64,000 nucleotides of DNA, from the NCBI RefSeq assembly GCF_040869035.1, contig NZ_CP162100.1, positions 1,550,001 to 1,614,000 on the forward strand. The letters run 5' to 3'. The translations under genes were made by a program, and so were the position numbers. The DNA comes from Vibrio sp. NTOU-M3 (GTDB lineage Bacteria > Pseudomonadota > Gammaproteobacteria > Enterobacterales > Vibrionaceae). The notes beneath the pieces are model-generated. The model saw only the letters and a program-made list of their open reading frames with translations. It was not told the DNA's origin and searched no databases. Shown here in pieces: positions 8,880 to 18,266 of the stretch; position 1 is the stretch's first letter; each line of letters starts with the position of its first letter.

Positions 8880-9854
8880 TTATTTTTTAAAGCTAAATGA
8901 GAAGAACTCACTCGTTCCGTCATCATTATCGCTTGCTAATACACCTTTTACTGAATGTGAGTCTTGTTTCTGAATAGCGATGGACTCAACTTTAGTGATA
9001 ACACGTTTGTTATCTTTCAGAAGCGGGATTAAATTATCAGTCAAATCAAGCGTTTTACTTGCATCTAGATCAACGAGTTTTACTTTACCCACAAAGCTGC
9101 CAAGAATTTCACCATCGTTATAAGCATCACCTGTTGCTTCGATAGAAGCGGTTAGCAGCAGACTGTCTGCTTCATCCCAATATTCAGCACCGGATAAGCC
9201 TGCTTCAAAGCCTTTTACGACAGGAAGCGTAACATGGTAAGCCTTGATGCCTTTCAGCTGGTCTGTTTGGCCTGCTAGATAAGCTTGAAAACCTTCCAAT
9301 GGAATGTCGAAAATTACATTTGAGCCACCGTTGCCGCGGTTAATGACAAAGGCAGAATCTTCAGAGGTTGCTAAACCTTCGATGTTGATCTCTTGATCGG
9401 CGTTATAGCCAGCCGCCGTACGTAAGTCTTTATAAAGTGCTTTTAAAGAGCGTTCGGTTCTAACCAGACCATCGTGGCTGATCACAAAAGCCCATTCACG
9501 TACATCTTCTTTGCTGCCTGAACCCAACATAACGAATGAATCGCGGCCGTTAACTTCGATATTATCTAACGCTTCGAAATCTGGTTTCACCTTTTTCACA
9601 ATACGACCATTGTCACGGACAGGGTAGTGCTTGATCATCTGCTTTTGCTTAATCTTGAAGTCATTATCAAGTTGGTATAGCCAAGGAGAATCATCACCAA
9701 CTGCAAAAATCTGATTGTCAGTGACAACAACACCAGAAGCAGAAGGCAAACCTTTGTTTAGAGTCGGTTGAGAAAAATCCAGTGTCGCTGCGTGGACAGC
9801 TGTTGAACAAGAAAGCACGGCTCCAACACAAAGTGCTAATACATTACGGTTCAT
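8880..9854 (-). CDS. secreted protein of unknown function, beta-propeller-like
   Basis: Product of 324 residues with a clear signal peptide (MNRNVLALCVGAVLSCSTAVHA). The rest is rich in short beta-strands with recurring patterns such as GVVVTDNQIFAVGDDSPWLYQLD, KPDFEALDNIEVNGRDSFVMLGSGS and INIEGLATSEDSAFVINRGNG. This resembles phytase-like or DUF6929-type propellers, but I cannot place it with certainty. The acidic residues in DFEALD and NIEGLA are in positions that bind Ca in related propellers. It is monocistronic, with an AAGGAAA ribosome site and a strong terminator. Confidence 0.6.
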   Translation of the reverse strand: MNRNVLALCVGAVLSCSTAVHAATLDFSQPTLNKGLPSASGVVVTDNQIFAVGDDSPWLYQLDNDFKIKQKQMIKHYPVRDNGRIVKKVKPDFEALDNIEVNGRDSFVMLGSGSKEDVREWAFVISHDGLVRTERSLKALYKDLRTAAGYNADQEINIEGLATSEDSAFVINRGNGGSNVIFDIPLEGFQAYLAGQTDQLKGIKAYHVTLPVVKGFEAGLSGAEYWDEADSLLLTASIEATGDAYNDGEILGSFVGKVKLVDLDASKTLDLTDNLIPLLKDNKRVITKVESIAIQKQDSHSVKGVLASDNDDGTSEFFSFSFKK

Positions 9855-10077
9855 TTAAATTTCCTTATATGTAATTAAATGCATTCGGAAATTAGCATGG
9901 TAGACGGTAACGGCAATAGAGATGTTTTACTAAATTTGAGCTGGATCGAAGAATAATGCTAACCGTTTTCATGAAAGTTTTATCCATGTTTACAAGAGGT
10001 TACTAGCATGAAAAATCAAATGAGATGGTTTATAGATATTTTTGTTTAGTACTGATTTATTAGTCAGTAGTGTAATT

Positions 10078-10093
10078 TGTAAATTCGATCACA
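10078..10093. promoter_or_regulatory. candidate CRP site upstream of the sugar-acid operon
   Basis: TGTAAATTCGATCACA matches TGTGA-N6-TCACA with one mismatch in the left arm. It lies about 60 bases before the GntR gene, where catabolite activation of a sugar-acid operon would be expected. Confidence 0.45.
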
Positions 10094-10119
10094 AAAAGTG
10101 GTTATTTTTTGTTCTAACA

Positions 10120-10128
10120 TGTAATACA
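10120..10128. promoter_or_regulatory. candidate GntR/FCD operator 1
   Basis: TGTAATACA, a perfect TGTA-A-TACA palindrome, fits the NGT-N3-ACN operator form of FadR/FCD-type regulators. It lies 25 bases before the regulator start, so it suggests autoregulation. Confidence 0.6.
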
Positions 10129-10153
10129 AGATGTAAGGAGATGAATACAACAA

Positions 10154-10870
10154 ATGACAAGCTCAAAATCAACGTTGGCTGTTAATAAAATTGTTTACGA
10201 CATATTAAAAGAGAATACGCCCGCAGGGATGAACCTTAAAGGGGAAAATGAACTGGCGCAAAGTCTTGGTGTATCAAGAACCTCGATACGAAGTGCATTA
10301 CAAACCATCGCCAGTAAGGGCCTTATTACAATAATGCCAAAAGTGGGTAGCGTGGCTAATACTCCAGATAAGTGGAATTGGCTTGATCATGATGTACTAA
10401 GGTGGGTATCTGAATATCGCGCTGCAGCGACATATATCCCATATTTGCTTGAAGTTCGTTTGATGGTTGAACCAAATGCGGCGGCATTAGCTGCCCTAAA
10501 GGCAACGGGCGAAAATCTGGCTGCACTCGAAAGAAGTTATAACCGAATGGCGACAGGGTTAGATGATAACGACCGAGAAAGAATTAATTCAGGAGATATT
10601 GATTTTCATAAGCAGCTGTTGTTTGCAACTCAAAACCCATTTCTCATATCGTTAGGGGATGCGCTCACAACAGCTATGAAAGTGTCGTTTGCTGAAACGT
10701 TGGAACAAAACGTCACGTTAAGCAAACCAGCCTTGCAGCAGCATTATCGTGTTATGGATGCAGTTAGGATGCGTAACCCTGAGCTAGCAAGAGAAACAAT
10801 GCGCGATATTGTTCTAGGAGCAATAGAGAAAACGGTTAAAAGCCAATCGGGTACAGAATTCATTAAATAA
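10154..10870 (+). CDS. GntR-family (FCD) regulator of the galactonate operon
   Basis: DNA-binding repressor of 238 residues. The N-terminal winged helix-turn-helix includes GENELAQSLGVSRTSIRSALQTIASKGLITIMPKVGS (about residues 30-66). The C-terminal FCD ligand domain includes LLEVRLMVEPNAAALAA and the metal-site positions in DIDFHKQLLFA. It resembles DgoR. The ribosome site AAGGAG is about 13 bases from the ATG, longer than usual. It is the first gene before dgoK. Palindromes in front of it and after it suggest it controls both itself and the operon, with a galactonate-like acid as inducer. Confidence 0.88.
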   Translation: MTSSKSTLAVNKIVYDILKENTPAGMNLKGENELAQSLGVSRTSIRSALQTIASKGLITIMPKVGSVANTPDKWNWLDHDVLRWVSEYRAAATYIPYLLEVRLMVEPNAAALAALKATGENLAALERSYNRMATGLDDNDRERINSGDIDFHKQLLFATQNPFLISLGDALTTAMKVSFAETLEQNVTLSKPALQQHYRVMDAVRMRNPELARETMRDIVLGAIEKTVKSQSGTEFIK

Positions 10871-10922
10871 TCACATGCAGGTATACCCATGATGTTGAGG
10901 TCACCTGCTATTTACACGAATT

Positions 10923-10937
10923 ACTTGTATTACAAGT
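10923..10937. promoter_or_regulatory. candidate GntR/FCD operator 2
   Basis: ACTTGTATTACAAGT is a perfect 15-base palindrome (7+1+7) and fits T-N-G-T-N3-A-C-N-A. It sits in the gap between the regulator gene and dgoK. Confidence 0.7.
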
Positions 10938-10946
10938 TTCTTATTT

Positions 10947-10957
10947 ATGTAATACAT
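10947..10957. promoter_or_regulatory. candidate GntR/FCD operator 3
   Basis: ATGTAATACAT, a perfect 11-base palindrome with the same TGTA-N-TACA core as the other two sites. Its centre is 22 bases from that of operator 2, about two helical turns. It ends 16 bases before the dgoK start. Confidence 0.65.
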
Positions 10958-10973
10958 CTCAAAGAGGTTAACA

Positions 10974-11864
10974 ATGAACTGGATCGCCGTGGATTGGGGC
11001 ACAACAAACTTCAGGGCATTTCTAATGACGTCGGAAGGGGACTGTCTTGACAGAATTAGCGCTGAAAAAGGGTTGCTTTCGATCACTCCAGAAGAATATC
11101 CCGATGTGTTTGAGCAGTTAACTAGCCATTGGACTGAAGAATATGGCCCGCTACCTGTACTGATGGCTGGCATGGTCGGCTCGCAACAAGGTTGGCGTGA
11201 GGTGCCTTATGTGTCTGTGCCTGTTGATGCGAAAAGCTTAGCGAAAGATATCGAACTGGTGGACCTAAAAAACGGCGGGACCGCAGGGATTGTATGCGGG
11301 GTGACATGTGTGAATAAATTTGGCATCGCTGATGTGATGCGAGGTGAAGAAGTACAACTTGTTGGCCTGCAAGACAAACTGAAAAGTGATTTTTTTGCTG
11401 TACTTTATGGAACCCATAGTAAGCATGCTCATTGTGTTAATGGAAGGCTAAGCCGCTTTTCGACCGTAATGACCGGAGAGTTGTACTCATTGTTAGTTGA
11501 ACACAGCATTTTGGGTAGAGCGTTACCGAAACAGCTTTTCGACAAAGAAGCATTTGTAACTGGTGTCACTACTGGGTATCAGCATCCGCTTAATCATATT
11601 CTATTTAGTGCGCGAACCTCGCGGTTGTTTCGCTCAATTGATGAAACCCATGTGGAGAGCTATCTATCCGGTTTATTGATTGGCCACGAGTTTTCTCAAA
11701 CAGAATCAGGTGAGAAAGCTTATCTTATCGGGTCAAAGCGACTCGCAACTCACTATTCCCTCGCACTGACGCATTTGGATCTCGAGCACGAAATTATCGA
11801 TGGTGACGAATGCTTTTTAGCAGGAATGACACATATTTTTCTACACGGTGACGTTAATGAATAA
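10974..11864 (+). CDS. dgoK: 2-dehydro-3-deoxygalactonokinase
   Basis: Cytoplasmic kinase of 296 residues that phosphorylates 2-keto-3-deoxy-D-galactonate with ATP. The family start MNWIAVDWGTTNFRAFLM gives the phosphate-binding loop of the actin-like fold. PVLMAGMVGSQQGWREVPYV (about 60-79) and VLYGTHSKHAHCVNGRLSRFSTVMTGELYSLL are further DgoK signatures. It is first in the operon after two operator palindromes. The dgoA start overlaps its end by 8 bases, so the two are probably translationally coupled. Confidence 0.93.
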   Translation: MNWIAVDWGTTNFRAFLMTSEGDCLDRISAEKGLLSITPEEYPDVFEQLTSHWTEEYGPLPVLMAGMVGSQQGWREVPYVSVPVDAKSLAKDIELVDLKNGGTAGIVCGVTCVNKFGIADVMRGEEVQLVGLQDKLKSDFFAVLYGTHSKHAHCVNGRLSRFSTVMTGELYSLLVEHSILGRALPKQLFDKEAFVTGVTTGYQHPLNHILFSARTSRLFRSIDETHVESYLSGLLIGHEFSQTESGEKAYLIGSKRLATHYSLALTHLDLEHEIIDGDECFLAGMTHIFLHGDVNE

Positions 11865-12498
11865 CAACAAACTGGAACAATGTAGTTGGTTTAAAGAGCT
11901 TCCTCTTATCGCCATCTTGAGGGGGGTTGAACCTGAAGAAGTGATCGCAGTAACGGAAGAGTTATTGGATGTTGGCTTTCGTTATATCGAAATTCCACTG
12001 AACTCACCGCAAGCACTTAAAAGCATAAGTCTCGTCGTTGACAAGTTTGGCGACCAAGCTGTGGTTGGTGCGGGGACGGTTACCAGCATTGAAAAACTGC
12101 TTCCTGTCATTGAAACAGGGGCGAAATTAATTGTTACGCCGAATATGAATCCTGATGTGATCAGAAAAGCGAGAGAACACGACTGCGTGATCTTTTCAGG
12201 AATTCAAACACCTACAGAAGCATTTACAGCGCTAGAGTGTGGCGCCTCAGCGCTCAAACTTTTCCCGGCAGAACTAATTCAGCCGAACGGCTTAAAGGCC
12301 ATTCGGTCTGTATTACCTCCTGAGGTAATTTGTTGTCCTACAGGTGGTATTGATGCAAATCCAGAGCAAATGCGTGCTTATGTTCAAGCGGGCGCAAATG
12401 GTTTTGGCTTAGGCTCTGGTTTATATAAGAAGGGGTTAAACCTCTCACAAATTAGAAAACGCGCACACGCGTACCGTGACAGTTGGATGTCTATATAA
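11857..12498 (+). CDS. dgoA: 2-dehydro-3-deoxy-6-phosphogalactonate aldolase
   Basis: KDPGal aldolase of 213 residues, a KDPG/KDPGal class I aldolase. It cleaves the DgoK product to pyruvate and glyceraldehyde 3-phosphate. The (beta/alpha)8 barrel shows LIAILRGVEPEEVI at the start and VVGAGTV in strand 3. GASALKLFPAELIQPNGLKA holds the Schiff-base Lys, and PTGGIDANPEQM the phosphate loop. The ATG at 11857 is preferred over a GTG three codons upstream. Overlap with dgoK supports coupled expression. Confidence 0.93.
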   Translation: MNNNKLEQCSWFKELPLIAILRGVEPEEVIAVTEELLDVGFRYIEIPLNSPQALKSISLVVDKFGDQAVVGAGTVTSIEKLLPVIETGAKLIVTPNMNPDVIRKAREHDCVIFSGIQTPTEAFTALECGASALKLFPAELIQPNGLKAIRSVLPPEVICCPTGGIDANPEQMRAYVQAGANGFGLGSGLYKKGLNLSQIRKRAHAYRDSWMSI

Positions 12499-12522
12499 CG
12501 TGAAACAAAAAAAGGTAAACCT

Positions 12523-13506
12523 ATGAAATTACATAAGATTGCTGCACTAATGAGCGTTCCTTTAATGGCTATGTCTATGCAAGTTCAAGCCAAAAATATG
12601 CGCATTGGTATCGGTGTTCCAGAGTCCCATTTTGAATACGCTGCGATGCAGAAATTTGAAAAACATCTGGAAGATAACACTGATATTGACGTGACTATTT
12701 ACCCAAGTAACCAGTTGGGAAATGACCAAGAAGCGCTTGAGCAGATCAAGTTCAATGCGGTGCAGATGAATCTCCCTTCTCCTGCTGTACTTGGCAATAT
12801 CGTAAAGGAATTCAACATTTTAACCTTACCGTTCATTTTCCCTACTGAAGATATTGCAAATCAAGTTGTCGATGGTGCTTGGGGTCAAGAGCTGTCTTCT
12901 AAATTGGCGAAAGCTGGGTATGTGGGTTTAGGTTATGGCAACTTTGGTTTTCGTCATGTAACTAATAACTCTCGCCCCATTGAAAAGCTAGCAGATTTTG
13001 ATGGTTTAAAACTTCGCACTATGCAGAACAAGGCGCACCTTGATGCGTTCCGTGCGTTAGGTGCAAACCCGACACCAATGGCATTCTCAGAGCTGTTTTC
13101 ATCATTGCAACAAGGCGTGGTGGACGGACAGGAAAACCCTTATACCAACATTTATTCACAACGCTTGTACGAGGTACAGAAATACGTTTCTGACACCGGA
13201 CACGTTTACTCATGGGTTGTCTTTGTTGTTGGTAAAAAGTTTTATGACGGGCTAACTGCAAAAGAACAAAAGACAATGCAAGAAGCTGCGCGAATGGCGA
13301 TAGAACACATGCGTGTGTCGGTCAAAGCACAAGATGAGAAATCGCTGCAAAGTATGATTGATGCGGGCTTAACTTACACACCACTGGCTCCAGAAGTGAA
13401 AGCAGAAATGCTACAAAAAGTCGCGCCTGTCGTTCAAAAGTATGCCGACAAAATTGATCCTGAACTCTATAAAAAGCTGACAGAAGAAGTCGCTAAACTC
13501 AACTAA
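12523..13506 (+). CDS. TRAP transporter substrate-binding protein (DctP family)
   Basis: Periplasmic binding protein of 327 residues for an organic acid, very likely a sugar acid given the operon. A signal peptide ends at MSMQVQA, about residue 23. Family features are YPSNQLGNDQEALEQIKFNAVQMNL, FDGLKLRTMQNKAHLDAFRALGANPTPMAFSELFSSLQQGVVDGQENPY and the Arg in KLRTMQ that normally binds the ligand carboxylate. It is the first TRAP gene. A hairpin after it probably lets more binding protein than membrane subunit be made. Confidence 0.92.
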   Translation: MKLHKIAALMSVPLMAMSMQVQAKNMRIGIGVPESHFEYAAMQKFEKHLEDNTDIDVTIYPSNQLGNDQEALEQIKFNAVQMNLPSPAVLGNIVKEFNILTLPFIFPTEDIANQVVDGAWGQELSSKLAKAGYVGLGYGNFGFRHVTNNSRPIEKLADFDGLKLRTMQNKAHLDAFRALGANPTPMAFSELFSSLQQGVVDGQENPYTNIYSQRLYEVQKYVSDTGHVYSWVVFVVGKKFYDGLTAKEQKTMQEAARMAIEHMRVSVKAQDEKSLQSMIDAGLTYTPLAPEVKAEMLQKVAPVVQKYADKIDPELYKKLTEEVAKLN

Positions 13507-13519
13507 ATACGGGATTGTT

Positions 13520-13544
13520 GGGCCGTGCAATGCGGCCCTGTTTT
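13520..13544 (+). terminator. attenuating hairpin between dctP and dctQ genes
   Basis: GGGCCG (13520-13525) pairs with CGGCCC (13533-13538), followed by TGTTTT. It lies inside the operon, so it is probably a partial terminator or an mRNA stabiliser that raises binding-protein output. Confidence 0.65.
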
Positions 13545-13561
13545 AAAAATGTGGTGTCTAT

Positions 13562-14107
13562 ATGGATGAGAACAACAAATCATTCTGGGACAATTTTGAG
13601 GAGTACATTAGTACCGTCCTTTTTATTGCCTTGATTGTTCTATGCTTTTTACAGATTTTATTTCGATTCGTTTTTAATTTTTCGCTGTCATGGACCGAAG
13701 AGCTCTCGCGTTATGTCTTTATTGCGCTGGTGTATTTTGCGGCGAGCCTCGCCATCATAAGAGGTGCCCATGTACGTGTGGAAGTGATTGATGGTTTCGT
13801 GAAGGGAACACGAAAAAAAATTCTCGATTCGTGTATCGACTTATCGTTCGCTGCTTTTATGGTGTGGATTGGTTATTACGGCTTAGAGATCTCCGTTGAT
13901 GCGCTAGCTATTGAGCAAACAACGCCAGCACTTGAATGGCAAGCTGGCTGGGTTTACGCCATCGTGCCCGTTACCTTTTACCTCATGGCCTTGCGGTTAC
14001 TCCAGCGCGTCTATCGTCGAGCAACTGGCAAATTAGAACATGAATATGCCTTAAATGAAGCGGAAGAAGCGCTAAATAAAATGAAGCAAGATAAGGAGAA
14101 CCGCTAA
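13562..14107 (+). CDS. TRAP transporter small membrane subunit (DctQ family)
   Basis: Small permease subunit of 181 residues with four hydrophobic helices. Family features are SWTEELSRYVFIALVYFAASLAIIRGAHVRVE (about 40-71) and the helix near ALEWQAGWVYAIVPVTFYLMALRLL. The C-terminus is a charged coiled segment. Its stop codon overlaps the start of the large subunit by one base, the usual TRAP layout. Confidence 0.92.
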   Translation: MDENNKSFWDNFEEYISTVLFIALIVLCFLQILFRFVFNFSLSWTEELSRYVFIALVYFAASLAIIRGAHVRVEVIDGFVKGTRKKILDSCIDLSFAAFMVWIGYYGLEISVDALAIEQTTPALEWQAGWVYAIVPVTFYLMALRLLQRVYRRATGKLEHEYALNEAEEALNKMKQDKENR

Positions 14108-15387
14108 TGGATATTTTCCTGATCTCTATGTTGGTATTTTGCTTGCTGCTGTTTATCGGCATGCCAATTGCCATCAGTATCGGTATGTGTACGGCGTTTG
14201 CACTGCTTTTGGCTGACATTCCAATGTCGTTTATTGCGCAAACAGCCTTCACATCGCTCGACTCATTTACTTACTTGGCGATTCCAATGTTCATCATGGC
14301 AGGGTTTGTGATGGAGCGGGGCGGACTTTCCGGTCGCATTGTTAACTTTGCAGCCAGCCTTATCGGCCGAACTTCTGGCGGCTTGGGTATTGTGACTGTT
14401 GTTGCTTGTATGTTTTTTGCCGCAATATCAGGTTCGTCACCTGCAACTGTTGCTGCCATTGGCTCCATGATGGTGCCGTCAATGATAGAAAAAGGTTACA
14501 ACCGTCATTTTGCTGGGGCGTTAACGGCCTCTGCTGGGTCATTAGGTATTTTGATCCCGCCATCAATTCCAATGATCATTTATGCGGTCACAGCAGAAAT
14601 TTCAATTGGTGATATGTTCTTAGCAGGCTTTATTCCCGGGGGCATGATTGGTTTAGGATTGATTGTCGCGGTTTACGTTATCGCTAAACGCCGAGGGTAT
14701 CGAGGGCAAGATGAAGCATTTTCATTCGCAAAAGTTAAAGAGACCTTTTTAGAAGCCAAGTGGGCGCTACTAACGCCAGTCATCATCTTAGGAGGGATTT
14801 ACTCCGGAGTGTTTACGGCCACGGAAGCCGCTTGTATCACCGTTATCTACACTTTGATTGTGAGCTTCTTTATTCATAAAGAGATGACTATTGCTGACTT
14901 AATACCTACGGTATCTAGAGCGGCTCTAACGACGGGATGCGTTATCATTATCTTGGGGTTTGCGACGGCATTTGCTCGGTATTTAACAATAAGTATGATA
15001 CCGCAAATGATTGGAGAGGCGATTCTTCAACTGACCGATAACCCAACCATCATCTTGTTGATCTTTGTTGCGCTGATCATGTTTACCGGTTTGTTTATCG
15101 AAACTGCAGCTCAAATCTTAATTTATACACCACTGTTTTTGCCTATTTTGGTCCAGCTTGGGATCAGTCCTTTCCATTTCGGCATTATTTTAATTGTCGG
15201 AACTGAGTTAGCGCTAATTACACCACCTGTTGGGGTCAATTTGTTTGTTGCAAAAGGGATTACCGGCTCTTCCATGGTCCAATTAACACGCGCCGTCGTT
15301 CCTTTCCTAATCAGCATGTTGTTGGTGCAAATTGCGCTCGTCTTTATGCCTGGTGTCATCACCTTCTTGCCTGAGTTATTTAAATAG
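14107..15387 (+). CDS. TRAP transporter large membrane subunit (DctM family)
   Basis: Permease of 426 residues with about 12 membrane helices, driving uptake by a sodium gradient in characterised relatives. MFIMAGFVMERGG, FFAAISGSSPATVAAIGSMMVPSMIEKGYNRHFAGALTASAGSLGILIPPSIPMIIYAV and GTELALITPPVGVNLFV are diagnostic DctM segments. It is coupled to the DctQ gene. Together with the binding protein it should bring galactonate or a close relative into the cell for DgoD. Confidence 0.93.
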   Translation: MDIFLISMLVFCLLLFIGMPIAISIGMCTAFALLLADIPMSFIAQTAFTSLDSFTYLAIPMFIMAGFVMERGGLSGRIVNFAASLIGRTSGGLGIVTVVACMFFAAISGSSPATVAAIGSMMVPSMIEKGYNRHFAGALTASAGSLGILIPPSIPMIIYAVTAEISIGDMFLAGFIPGGMIGLGLIVAVYVIAKRRGYRGQDEAFSFAKVKETFLEAKWALLTPVIILGGIYSGVFTATEAACITVIYTLIVSFFIHKEMTIADLIPTVSRAALTTGCVIIILGFATAFARYLTISMIPQMIGEAILQLTDNPTIILLIFVALIMFTGLFIETAAQILIYTPLFLPILVQLGISPFHFGIILIVGTELALITPPVGVNLFVAKGITGSSMVQLTRAVVPFLISMLLVQIALVFMPGVITFLPELFK

Positions 15388-15408
15388 AATTTTGTAAGGT
15401 TTCGATTT

Positions 15409-16566
15409 ATGAAAATTATTGGTTACGAAAAATTCATTGTGGCACCTCGCTGGGGATTTCTAAAAATAATGACCGATGAAGGTATTGTTGGGTGGGGTGA
15501 ACCTTGTCTCGAAGGGCGTACCCATACCGTTCATACCTGTGTTGATGAGCTTATGGAGTACCTGATTGGCAAAGATCCAAGAGATATCGAACTGCACTGG
15601 AACTATTTACACCGGTCTACTTTTTACCGAGGTGGTGCAGTAATGATGAGTGCATTGTCTGGAATTGATCAGGCGCTGTGGGACATTAAAGGCAAAGAGT
15701 TAGGCGTTCCTGTTTATCAGCTTCTTGGTGGTAAATGTCGCGACAAAATACAAACTTACTCGTGGATTGGTGGAGATAGGCCAGATGATGTTGTTCGAAT
15801 GGCAAAAGAGCGAAAAGCGCTTGGCTTCAATGCCATCAAAATGAATGGTACAGAAGAGCTCAACTATATCGACAATCACAGCAAAGTAGATGCTTTGCTG
15901 GAGCGGGTACAGAGTCTTAGAGACGCAATGGGTAAAGACTTTGGGATTGGTATCGACTTTCATGGTCGGGTGCATAAAGCCATGGCGAAAATCATGCTTA
16001 AAGAACTTGAGCCGATGCGACCAATGTTTGTTGAAGAACCCGTACTTTCAGAGCATTTCGACTGCATACATGAAATAGCCCAATACGGAGCGATCCCGAT
16101 TGCAACAGGGGAACGTTTGCATTCTCGTTGGGATTTTAAAGAGCTGTTGAACAAAGGTGGTGTCGATATCATTCAACCGGATATTTGCCATTGTGGTGGG
16201 ATCACAGAGCTAAAGAAAATTGCTGCCATGGCTGAAGCGTATGATGTTGCATTAGCGCCACATTGTCCGCTTGGCGCAATTGCCCTTGCATCGTCTGTTC
16301 ATATCGATACGAACTGTCAAAACGCCATTATTCAGGAGCAGAGCATCGGCATGCACTATAACAAGGGCAATGATGTGCTTGATTATGTAGAAAATAAGGA
16401 AGTTTTTGCATTTGAAGAGGGGTATTGCCTGAATATTGAAGGGCCGGGACTCGGTATCGATATCGATGAAGAGTTTATGCGAGAACAACATATCAAAGCG
16501 TTAGAGCAGCCAAAGTGGAGAAACCCACATTGGACGCACCCTGACGGCTCATTTGCGGAGTGGTAA
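15409..16566 (+). CDS. dgoD: D-galactonate dehydratase
   Basis: Enolase-superfamily enzyme of 385 residues that dehydrates D-galactonate to 2-keto-3-deoxygalactonate with Mg. Close in layout to E. coli DgoD (from memory about 382 residues): [15 protein letters not shown] near the N-terminus, [40 protein letters not shown] (metal Asp and catalytic His), [30 protein letters not shown] and [13 protein letters not shown]. The C-terminal [16 protein letters not shown] is also typical. The next gene starts two bases after its stop, so they form one transcript. Confidence 0.92.
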   Translation: MKIIGYEKFIVAPRWGFLKIMTDEGIVGWGEPCLEGRTHTVHTCVDELMEYLIGKDPRDIELHWNYLHRSTFYRGGAVMMSALSGIDQALWDIKGKELGVPVYQLLGGKCRDKIQTYSWIGGDRPDDVVRMAKERKALGFNAIKMNGTEELNYIDNHSKVDALLERVQSLRDAMGKDFGIGIDFHGRVHKAMAKIMLKELEPMRPMFVEEPVLSEHFDCIHEIAQYGAIPIATGERLHSRWDFKELLNKGGVDIIQPDICHCGGITELKKIAAMAEAYDVALAPHCPLGAIALASSVHIDTNCQNAIIQEQSIGMHYNKGNDVLDYVENKEVFAFEEGYCLNIEGPGLGIDIDEEFMREQHIKALEQPKWRNPHWTHPDGSFAEW

Positions 16567-16568
16567 TT

Positions 16569-18266
16569 ATGGCAGATTGCGGCTCGTGTGGTTCGTGCGG
16601 GGGATGTGCGACACACCATAATAAAATCCTGAAAACAGACGACGGGGCGCTTAAGCGCGCGTTATATAAGTCGATGGGGCACAGTGATGAGGCGTTGAGA
16701 AAGCCTATTATCGCGGTGGTGAATAGCTACACCAATGCAACTGCGGGTCATGCCAATCTTGATGTGGTTGGTGCTGAAGTTATTCGTGGTATCGAAGAGG
16801 CGGGTGGCACCGCGATGACGTTTGGCACCATCGCACCATGCGATGGCATTGCTGAAGGGCACCTTGGTATGCGTTATATCTTGGCTGGTAGAGAAATTAT
16901 CGCAGCCTCTATTGAGATTATGGTTCGAGCGCATAACTTTGATGCCATGGTTTTGCTTGGGTCTTGCGACAAAATTGTACCGGGTATGTTAATGGCGGCA
17001 GCAAGGTTAGATATCCCAGCAATTTTAGTTAATGGCGGACCAATGTATCCAGCAGAATACAAAGGTAAACATTGGGATGGCAATATTGTCACTGAAGCTA
17101 TTGGTTGGAAAAAACAAGGGCAGATCGATGAAGATGAATTTCGCAAGATAGAAGATTTAGCCGAACCGACAATTGGCTCATGCACAATGTACGGTACTGC
17201 AAACACCATGTGTTGCTTATCAGAATCTTTAGGAATGACCCTGCCACAAACATCGACAATTCCGGCGATTCACCCCGAACGCTTGGAGGTTGGGCATCGA
17301 AGTGGCCAACGCATTGTTGAAATGGTTCATGAAGGATTGAATGCGCGTCAGATCATCAATCAAAAATCGATTCATAATGCTATTTGTACGTTGCTTGCAA
17401 CTGGTGGGTCTACGAATGCCATTATTCATCTGCAAGCGATTCATTATGAAGCAGGATTAGGGGAACTCGACTTAACGGTTTTTGATGAGATGAGTCGAAA
17501 AGTACCACTTGTTGCAGCGATCTATCCCGCTTCTGAGTATGACATGGTGGATTTTTATGAAGCAGGAGGCATTGCGGCGGTAGAAAAAGAGTTGCTGCCC
17601 TTATTACATGGTGATGCACTGACCGTTTCAGGATTAAAAGCACACTGTTTGGAGCAAGTGCCGCATTCCACGAACCGAAATTTGATTAAGTCGCTTAAAG
17701 AGCCTTTTATGCACCAAGCAGGTGTCGGGGTGTTACGTGGTAACTTGTCTTTGTTAGGTTCTGTTGCTAAACCAGCCGCGGTCCCTGAAAGCATGCATCA
17801 ATTTACTGGTGAGGCAGTAGTATTTGACTCAGAGCAAACGGCAATCGACGCCATCATTGCCAATGAGATTAAAGCGGGCTCGGTAGTGGTGATCCGTTAT
17901 GAAGGAACTACGGGTGGTCCTGGACTGCCAGAAATGTATAAACCGATGAAGCTTCTTGAGGGAATGGGGTTATCGGAGAGTTGTGCACTGATCACTGACG
18001 GGCGTTTTTCTGGGTCGAATCGTGGCTTGTTTGTTGGGCATATTTCTCCAGAAGCTTATGAAGGCGGCCTAATTGCACTGGTTGAAAATGGAGATTTGAT
18101 TTCGTTGGATCTAGACAAGAGAGAGATCAACCTATTGGTTGATGACGATGTGATCGAATTAAGGCGATCGCAATGGACGCCGCTCCATAAAACGGTGCCG
18201 TCCGGCTTCTTACAACTTTATCGTCAACGCGTGTCTTCCGCTGCAAAAGGAGCAATGTTGAAATGA
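16569..18266 (+). CDS. IlvD/Edd-family sugar-acid or dihydroxyacid dehydratase with a Cys-rich N-terminus
   Basis: Iron-sulfur dehydratase of 565 residues. Start at ATG 16569, with GGAG about 8 bases upstream. Core signatures: [100 protein letters not shown] and [22 protein letters not shown]. These include the cysteines that usually bind the cluster. The first 17 residues are [17 protein letters not shown], four cysteines spaced C-x2-C-x2-C-x2-C, which is not part of the normal fold. Operon context points to a sugar acid rather than valine precursors as substrate; which one is unknown. Confidence 0.85.
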   Translation: MADCGSCGSCGGCATHHNKILKTDDGALKRALYKSMGHSDEALRKPIIAVVNSYTNATAGHANLDVVGAEVIRGIEEAGGTAMTFGTIAPCDGIAEGHLGMRYILAGREIIAASIEIMVRAHNFDAMVLLGSCDKIVPGMLMAAARLDIPAILVNGGPMYPAEYKGKHWDGNIVTEAIGWKKQGQIDEDEFRKIEDLAEPTIGSCTMYGTANTMCCLSESLGMTLPQTSTIPAIHPERLEVGHRSGQRIVEMVHEGLNARQIINQKSIHNAICTLLATGGSTNAIIHLQAIHYEAGLGELDLTVFDEMSRKVPLVAAIYPASEYDMVDFYEAGGIAAVEKELLPLLHGDALTVSGLKAHCLEQVPHSTNRNLIKSLKEPFMHQAGVGVLRGNLSLLGSVAKPAAVPESMHQFTGEAVVFDSEQTAIDAIIANEIKAGSVVVIRYEGTTGGPGLPEMYKPMKLLEGMGLSESCALITDGRFSGSNRGLFVGHISPEAYEGGLIALVENGDLISLDLDKREINLLVDDDVIELRRSQWTPLHKTVPSGFLQLYRQRVSSAAKGAMLK

